NCBI GenBank assembly: GCA_018417955.1
Contig: JACTVC010000074.1
Span: 1-27,372 of the forward strand
Direction of reading: 5' to 3'
Length of the DNA: 27,372 bases
Source: Laccaria trichodermophora
Taxonomy: Eukaryota; Basidiomycota; Agaricomycetes; Agaricales; Hydnangiaceae
Position 1 is the stretch's first letter; every line of letters starts with the position of its first letter. Positions 20,464 through 27,372 of this stretch are shown here, one piece after another. Below the pieces are notes generated by a model that was not told where the DNA came from, made no database searches, and was given only the letters and a program-made list of their open reading frames with translations. The position numbers were made by a program, and so were the translations under genes.

Positions 20464-22389
20464 TCAATGATGCGGTCCATGTAATTTCTGCAAATCAGGG
20501 TCCGGATACTCCGCCAACAAGGCTGGATCCAAGTGGAAGTTTTCAGGGGACGGGGAGCGTGGTGGTGGTACGTCGTTTGGGTCAAGAAGTAACAAACGTC
20601 GAGCAGTTGGCGAAAGTGTTGCAGGGACGAAGAATGAGTTGGGGGTGAATGTAGGTCTAGAGGGACCTAGCTCCTCTGATAGGGGATCGTTGTCTGTGTC
20701 TGCGCCAGGCAGTGAGAGGACGGGAAGGCCCAGAGATGATGGTGAGATGATCACAGCATCATTGTTGGTGGGTAGAGGGGTGAATGACCGGATCAAAGGG
20801 GAAGAGGGAGAGCTGAGCTTCATGTTTTCATCATCTATAGAGGGGAGATGGGTATCGACGGGGAATTGGTGGAGGCGTTGATGGAGAAATGGATGGTGTG
20901 GAAAGAGGTGAGAGTGCAGTACTCGATTCTCCAGCTTTTGTGCTGATACAGTCGTGATCGACTTGCATCAGTTCCGGACTGGGTTCATCCCAAATATCTG
21001 GGGGTTGCAGGGGTATGGATCAGCCCCATTGGGTATGTCAAGGAGGTGCAGGAACGGGCGGTATGAGGGCCCTGCAATTTCACACTGATGATAGCGGAGT
21101 GGGGGTGATGATGTCAACATAGATGGGGTATCGCATAAGAGATAAGAATGCTCTGGAGACTCAGTGGGTTGCATGCGGGAAATGCTGTTGCTGTCTCACT
21201 CTGGAGAGAGAGGCGAGAGCAGAGGGTCTACGCCTTTGGACTTCAGGCACAAGGTGGATTGGGATGAAGATGATGATGTGGTATTGGTGTCCAGCAAGTC
21301 TGCGCCAGATAATATAGGAGAGAGGCACTGCGCAGATAAAATGGGAGAGAGACATGAGGATGATGATGACGCGTCACGCGGCATGCGTGACATCATGAAA
21401 AGCGTCCGTTGGTAGCAAGGCCAGGGTCGACGTAGGTTGCGTGGGGGGAGGCGAGAGTGGTGCCTGCGATTTGCGCACTGTGTGATGCATGACCAATGGG
21501 GAGTCGTAACAGGAGGGTGATTGCCGGAACGTAAAAAATCGAATTTCAGCGGGGGGGTGGAGTGACACAAAGGAAATGAAACACAGCACTATGTGCTGCC
21601 ACGTAACAATGGCCAGAGTGGTTCTTGAAGGTGATATCAGAAAAGACGAACAAAAGATGGGTGTAGGAAAAAGCTTACAATGTCTTCAAAGGTGGGTAGC
21701 AGGAGCGCGATTGCCGGAACTCGAAAAAACAAATTTGAGCTGTGGGGTGGAGTCACACCAAGAAAATGACAAGCAGCACTATGTGCTGCCACGTAGCGAT
21801 GGCCGGACTTGTAAAAATCGAAAAATAATTGCAAAAGTGAATCTTGAGGGTGATATGAGAAAAGCAGAACAAAGAGAGGGTGTAGGAACAAGCTTACCAT
21901 GCCTAGGAAGGTGGGTACGGCGAGGGCGATTGCCGGAACTCGAAAAATCGAATTTAAACAGTGAGGGGATGTATTGTACAAATAAAATGCTGTAGCATCC
22001 TGTAGCAATTGCCGGATGTCGAAATATCGAGTTTGAATGGTGTTCGAAAGACACAGTGGCGGAACCACATTTCCCAGAAAGCGATACATTGTGTCGGGCC
22101 AATCCAGAGGTAAGGTTGGAGGAACAATAGCGGTCTGCAGACGTCGAAAAACACAAAGCCTGCAGCAAGGTAAATGAGGGTTCAGGACAGTAAAAACACA
22201 CATAAAACTTACATGAGAAGATTTCCTCATGACAGCAATCCCCGGAACACCAAAAATCAAATTGAAATTGTGCCCCTTGCCAAACTTAGTCACTTCGAGT
22301 TCTATGGGAGGCAATGCATTGTCGTGAGGTTTCATTAGCGCACGGAAGTGAAGGATCACAGACCGAATTGACTTGCATGACCTAGGCAT
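20464..22389 (-). CDS. Unknown minus-strand gene, copy 3
   Basis: Identical in layout to 10527-12452 (offset 9937). Start ATG at 22389. Introns in the 5' half lie at 22212-22160 and, in the predicted 5' UTR, at 22591-22540 and 22499-22438. The last coding exon is 20834-20464. The same unresolved join lies across the ~190-bp repeats. Confidence 0.5.
21507..22267. repeat. Degenerate ~190-bp repeats, copy 3
   Basis: Counterpart of 11570-12330, with the palindrome at 21584 and 21774. Confidence 0.7.
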
Positions 22390-22674
22390 GCATAATGGCT
22401 GAGACGACGAGTGCAGAGGTCGTGGAGGAAAGCAAAGCTGTTTAGCCCAAAATGGAATTGTTAGTCAACCTGGGGAAGAAGAAATAAAATTTGACTCACC
22501 AGAGTGGGTTATGTGAACGTCGTCAACAACAACCTCTGACTGGATGGTGATGGTGAGTGAAAATGTAACAACAACTTGCCAAGCAACTTACCTGACAATT
22601 CAGATGAGAGCCGGGCAGCGTAGAGGCATAATGGAGGCAAGGGGAAGGGCGAGCATTCACATATTTCTGAATCT

Positions 22675-22682
22675 ACTTATAC
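22675..22682 (-). promoter_or_regulatory. TATA box of minus-strand gene, copy 3
   Basis: TATAAGTA on the minus strand, equivalent to 12738-12745. Confidence 0.5.
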
Positions 22683-22977
22683 CTCTGGGTGCCAAGGAAA
22701 ATCAACAAAGTTTAGTGTGAGTAAGTATTGTCGGAAGTATCCAGCCGACAAACAATGCACGGGGACCTTGCAATTTTAGCTTGCCAACATTCCAGGAATA
22801 GAGCAATCAGGAGAATATTCTAGGGACACGCACCTCAAATCAAAAATCCGGAGCTATCAAACTTTGTGTGTTCGATTTTCTGCAGCTGAGCTTTTCCCCC
22901 CATTCCTCCTCCCCTCACCACTCAAATTCTTGCCCTCGCTAATTCTGCTTATGTACCAACTTCAAATTTTCTGGCAT

Positions 22978-23504
22978 ATGAATCTTTCCCCCTCCACCTG
23001 TGGTATGTAAATCCCGAATGACTGGATAGCTAGTCATGACTCCACTCTCATCACCACGTCTTTTCCAGCTACTCCGAAAATGCATGCGCTTCATATCTAT
23101 CTCAATGTGTCTGCCATATTTTACCATACTTACCATAAATTCTACTCTCCAGGTCCAGCGCTTTGCAAATCAGTGGGGATTTTGTTGTCAAGGACAATAT
23201 ATGGCAATTGGTAAGTAATTGCTCTGCAGGAACAAAATTATCTCATGCGCGTTGTTTTTAGGTTTACGGTGTACATCTCGCAAACGCCTCTCAACTCCGA
23301 GTCGTCGCATGTGAGCGTGAAACTTTTTTGGGAGATAAGTGGTCAGCTGTCGCCACCGGTGTGTATGTTTGAGAACGTTCTTACCCTTCAAACCTAATTT
23401 TTTTTATCCTTGACATTCAGAAATTTAGAGCCTGCAGACAAGGGTACAAGTGGGAACCTGAGGCTACCACGTCACTATTTAAGCAGTCTCCTCGTCGTTC
23501 ATGA
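22978..23504 (+). CDS. Small multi-exon gene of unknown function, copy 3
   Basis: Counterpart of 13041-13567 (offset 9937). Exons 22978-23002, 23069-23108, 23153-23210, 23262-23360 and, if the last intron is spliced, 23421-23504. No difference from copy 2 noticed. Confidence 0.48.
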
Positions 23505-23786
23505 TTGCGCGCTCTTGGAGCTTTATTAGAAGAACTCCGTACAGGTCACCTCGCAGTGTTAGTCAGAGATATTATCCGAGTACACGTGTCTGAAGTCTGG
23601 GCATTTTGCGTAGCGCAAGATTGGAGCAGAGATGTGTACTCCAGACACGGCTCTTCTACCATTTCGTTTCTCCTACTTTCCCTTTCAATTAATTCTGTAC
23701 CCCCATGTTTTACGTAGTCATTTGAAATATAAACTACTCAACGGTCTAACATGACGGTTTTGAAAAGGATTGAAAGAGATTAGAAC

Positions 23787-25730
23787 GCGACTTCCTCGTT
23801 TCCCGATTCTTCAACGCGCTTGGAACGCATCTGTACAATGAACATTTCAGGTTCTTTTTCGGAACCCTCAGAACCCTGTAAACCCTGTACCTGGATTTCC
23901 AGTGCTTTGGCCAGTGGAAGGTGTAACCTGGGCGCACTGCACCCATCATCCCCTGCATTCTATACAATCCTCTACCTTTTTCTATTCGTAGTCTACAATT
24001 TGCAACTCATATAAATATTCGTGGATGTATTTGACATATTCTAGCGATGAACGAGTGCGCAGATGTACAGATACCCATTGTGAGGAGGATGATGTCCTCC
24101 TCCCCCGATTTCGATTCCCCCAATACGCTTGAAACGCATTCTCAAAACGAATACATCTATTCATCAGGGTCTTCTTCGGAACCCTGCCAACCCTGTGCCT
24201 AAACTTCCAGAACTTTTGCCAGCGGAAGATGCGAGCGCGGAATCGCCGCGCTCATTCAATCCCTTGCATTTCATATTATTATCGACCTTCTTCCATTCGT
24301 AGAGTATCATTTCTATCAAGCTACAACTTGTACGTGTATTATTACATGTAGTAAGACTTCATAACAATGAACAAGCGTGCGGGCATGTAAATATTCCAAG
24401 CGAGGAGGATGATCTCCTCCTCCCCCGAATCTCATTTCCCCATCTCACTTGAAACAGGTTCGTAAAGCGGACAGTCCTACGTGTCAGGGTCTTATTCAAA
24501 ACCCTGCCAAGTATGTACCTGAATTTCCAGAACTTTTGTCAGTGGAAGATACTAGCATGCGTGCACAACTTACCAGTATTCCGAACCACTCTCTAACTTC
24601 CTCCATTCGTAACGCATCCTTTTCGTCCAAGTGTAGCTCGGATATCTATTCCTAAATCTATTCAAGACTTCTCAACAAATGGTAGCACAGTCGAGCACAC
24701 AAAAACGTACATATAATGATAACTTCCTCCTCCTCACCCAATTCCGTATCCATCGCGCTTGAAACGAATTGGCGAAACTGACGCTTTTACACGTCAGGGT
24801 CTTCTTTGGAACAATGCCATCTGCGTGCCTGATACCTGTAACCTTCCGTCAGCGAAAGATTACGGCGGGCGCGTAGTTTTCCATATTTCGTACCATTCCT
24901 GAAGTTCCTCCATTCGCCGTATCCAGATGTGCGCAATGACATCTTATGTATCTTTGCCTAATTCTCAATAGTATCAGTGATTCGAGATGTTGACAGAGCC
25001 AGCGGACGTACCTTCCGAGCGATAGGTGAGGATCTGCTCCTCCTCCCCCATTCTACATCGCGCTTGAACCGCACACACGGATTTTCCATCTTGACGTGTC
25101 AGAATGCTATTCGGGTAGTATCCCCGGTGTGCCTGCACTTAGGAAATCAGAAGTTCTGGTGTAAGAAGTTTGTGAGCGGTGTGTGCTCACTAAAGTGTTT
25201 ATCGTCCGAATTCACCCTTTGTTGTAATATGCTTTCGCGTTTCTTGAATAAAGAAAGTTTCGAAATTTGTTTATTAATGTAGTAGAATTATAGTACACTC
25301 ACTCGCGTAGGAAATACCAAAGCGTGTAAGTTCTTTGGGCGCTGAACGTGTCCTCCATCTCCTCTCCCGATTCCGAATCGAAAAACGGCGTTCTGAACTT
25401 TCAACTATCAGAAAATAATTCATCAAGGGTCTGATGAATGTACGTACTTTGATATTGAACGATGTGGCTTGGATTTTCTTCAAGCGTTCTGCGCCTTTTG
25501 TGAGTGGGAGCGATTCCCGCGTAGTAATGAAGATATCTGTCTGTGTAAATTAGTCGGTACTTCTTTCATAGATGGATTGAATGTACCTTGAGTGATACCT
25601 AATGAAAAAGTACACTAGACGACGCCTGAGTGAATTAAGAAACCAATGGAATGGATGGATACGAAACTTACGCAAAGATCGTTTCCTCCGTCCCCGGTTC
25701 CTTGGATCCGAACCCTGCACGAAACAAGAC
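23787..25730. repeat. Degenerate ~315-bp tandem repeat array, copy 3
   Basis: Counterpart of 13850-15800. From about 24.35 kb it carries scattered single-base deletions relative to copies 1 and 2, which agree with each other there. This points to errors or mutations private to copy 3. Confidence 0.8.
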
Positions 25731-25797
25731 CCTGCTTCCACAACGTTTTTGCGTCACGTCAGTCACAACCCGGCTATTACCGCCAAGCGAGAAGACC

Positions 25798-25804
25798 TAT
25801 AAAG
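25798..25804 (+). promoter_or_regulatory. TATA box of spliced locus, copy 3
   Basis: TATAAAG, equivalent to 15868-15874, now at an offset of 9930. Confidence 0.55.
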
Positions 25805-27372
25805 ACGACCTGGTTATTCCAATATCTTTCATCAGCACCCACTTACTTACATTCCCTCTCCTCCTCCCGCTCTTTTTCTTTCGTCGTCAACGTCCGCTCC
25901 GCTCTCCTCGTCGTCGTCATTGGCTGGTAAGTTGTCTCGTCGTCCGCTGATCTTGACGTTGCTCATCGACGTTTAGGACCTTCCATTCGACGTCAAGCGT
26001 AACGGAATGCTAGACGGAAATCAGGTACATCAACGTCCTTTTTGTGGTGCACAACGTTGACTTACCCTTGCTGATACCCCTTTTCCGCAGGTTGTTCGTG
26101 ACGACGCTGACGGCAACGGTAAGTTTTCGTCAACGGGAGAGCTGCACATGTCCTTACTTACCACGCTGCTCGTGCCTCTCAGATTCCCTACCGTCAACTT
26201 GTCCGCCCCGTTTGTACGCGACGTGCACCATCGGATCGTTACAGATAGCTTGGAGGGGCAGAATAAGAGTTGTGAGGTGTGGAGGACGTGTGGATGATGG
26301 ATCTGCAAAAGGTACGTCAGTGTCGTCCATTTCAACTCAAACACATGATGTTTACTCACCTGAATACCTGTTTCCAGCTTGTTCGTCGCATCTCCCGCGT
26401 AACGAGCGCCCTGGGCCATCGATGAAACTCTAAGAGGTACGTTAACGTCTTTCCGCGTTTGAACTAATCACTTACCTGTGTCGTATAGCGTCGACGTGGT
26501 TTACAGAAGCATGACGACCTACGAAACGTAAGTCATTGTACACGATTCTCAAGAGGAACCAACTGACCTGAACGTTGTGGCTGAAGTTGGTGGATGGGCG
26601 TTGTGGCTGTGGGAAACGGTGAGCAGAGAGTAACGTTGTAACGTGTGACGATAGTGACTTGCCTCTTACCACCACCAGCTGCCCACGTCGTCGTCCATTC
26701 CACTGGGTTTTTAGTACACGAAGCCTCAGCGTCGGCGACTCCAAGGCGTATTTCGATGGACGTGACGTATTCTTCAAGATGTATGCTGGTAAGTTGTTTC
26801 TAACGCGAGACGTTTCGTGTATGCTTACCGTGATGGCGTACCATCATCTAGACGTCGACAACGCTAAAAATTTTGAGAAACGCAGGTGTTGAGGGAAGCG
26901 AGTGGATAGCTGAGCAGGAGGCGTAGTGAATGGGAGCGGAAACGATGGTACGTGTGCAATAACGTCGTGTTCATTTGCCTCAAACTCACCTCTCCCTGTC
27001 CCTCTCCGTTCTCAGGCCAACAACCATTCGACCAGCGCCAAACCTTCACATCCGCGGAACTATACGTTCCCCAACTCGATTACGCCGAATGCGCACACGT
27101 AGCAAACGCGATGGCTCGCAAAAGGCAAGGTGTCCGCATACCACCCGAAATCCAACGTTCTCGACTCTCCCAACGTCGTTCCAAGGGCAGCGAAGACTGC
27201 CCTTTTGCGTGGGGAGCTCGAACGTGGCCTAGACGACGAACGCCACGCCCTCTGGAATCGTGTTCACCGTTGAACACGATGTGAAACTCGGAGGCGCGTC
27301 GCGTTACTGTCATTGAAGGGATGGATTTGGGGAGAAGAAGGTTCACCCGGGGTATTTGCACCGAGGGTCACG
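25798..27372 (+). other. Spliced locus, copy 3, cut by window end
   Basis: Counterpart of 15868-17750 as far as the window reaches. All splice sites up to the intron at 26948-27015 are preserved. The last 15 bases differ from copy 2 by one missing G near 27361. Confidence 0.48.

Larger units (their letters stand above)
19845..27372. repeat. Tandem repeat unit, copy 3 (partial, window ends)
   Basis: About three quarters of a third unit. It matches copy 2 until about 24.34 kb. After that the offset falls from 9937 to 9930 through scattered one-base deletions, near 24352, 24829, 24921, 24964, 25050, 25179 and 25777, with one more near 27361. There is one substitution at 24869. The window stops inside the spliced locus, before the next aminopeptidase. 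Confidence 0.96.

Noticed and set aside
1..27372. Ribosomal DNA array, suggested by the ~9.9-kb unit length
   Set aside because: I saw none of the conserved small- or large-subunit rRNA segments, and the unit contains intron-bearing protein genes.
1..27372. Transposable element with a coding transposase or reverse transcriptase as driver of the array
   Set aside because: No transposase or reverse-transcriptase motifs, long terminal repeats or target-site duplications were seen in the unit.

Overview
The window looks like nuclear DNA of a filamentous fungus, most likely a basidiomycete. The basis is very dense, very short GT-AG introns (about 41-88 nt) with CTNAC-type branch points, and fungal-style TATA and CT-rich promoters. 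I see no bacterial operon logic, rRNA, transposase or CRISPR array.

The dominant structure is a direct head-to-tail tandem repeat with a period of about 9.94 kb. Copy 1 covers 1-9907 (shortened by small indels), copy 2 covers 9908-19844 (9937 bp) and copy 3 is partial, 19845-27372. Copies 1 and 2 match from about 4.26 kb onward, and copies 2 and 3 match up to about 24.34 kb, wherever I compared them. Differences sit near the two window ends: mostly one-base indels, plus a set of CpG/TpG-type transitions confined to the first 4 kb.

Each repeat unit, in copy 2 coordinates starting from the best gene, holds the following. (1) An M17 leucyl aminopeptidase of 15 exons, plus strand, 7943-10188, which crosses the arbitrary repeat boundary. 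(2) A convergent spacer with a perfect 14-bp hairpin. (3) A minus-strand multi-exon gene of unknown function, 12452-10527, with a TATA box at 12745-12738, two predicted 5'-UTR introns, and a middle full of degenerate ~190-bp repeats. (4) A divergent small plus-strand four- or five-exon gene, 13041-13567, of unknown function. (5) A degenerate array of about seven ~315-bp repeats, 13850-15800. (6) A TATA-led, heavily spliced plus-strand locus, 15868-17750, whose exons are clear but whose reading frames do not join into one protein. The next aminopeptidase starts 130 bp later at 17880.

Only the aminopeptidase has an assignable function. The other loci are described from splice signals and frame continuity. 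The main question is whether the array is a genuine tandem amplification, a circular or concatemeric molecule, or an assembly artefact. The sequence alone does not decide this, but the pattern of copy differences gives useful clues.
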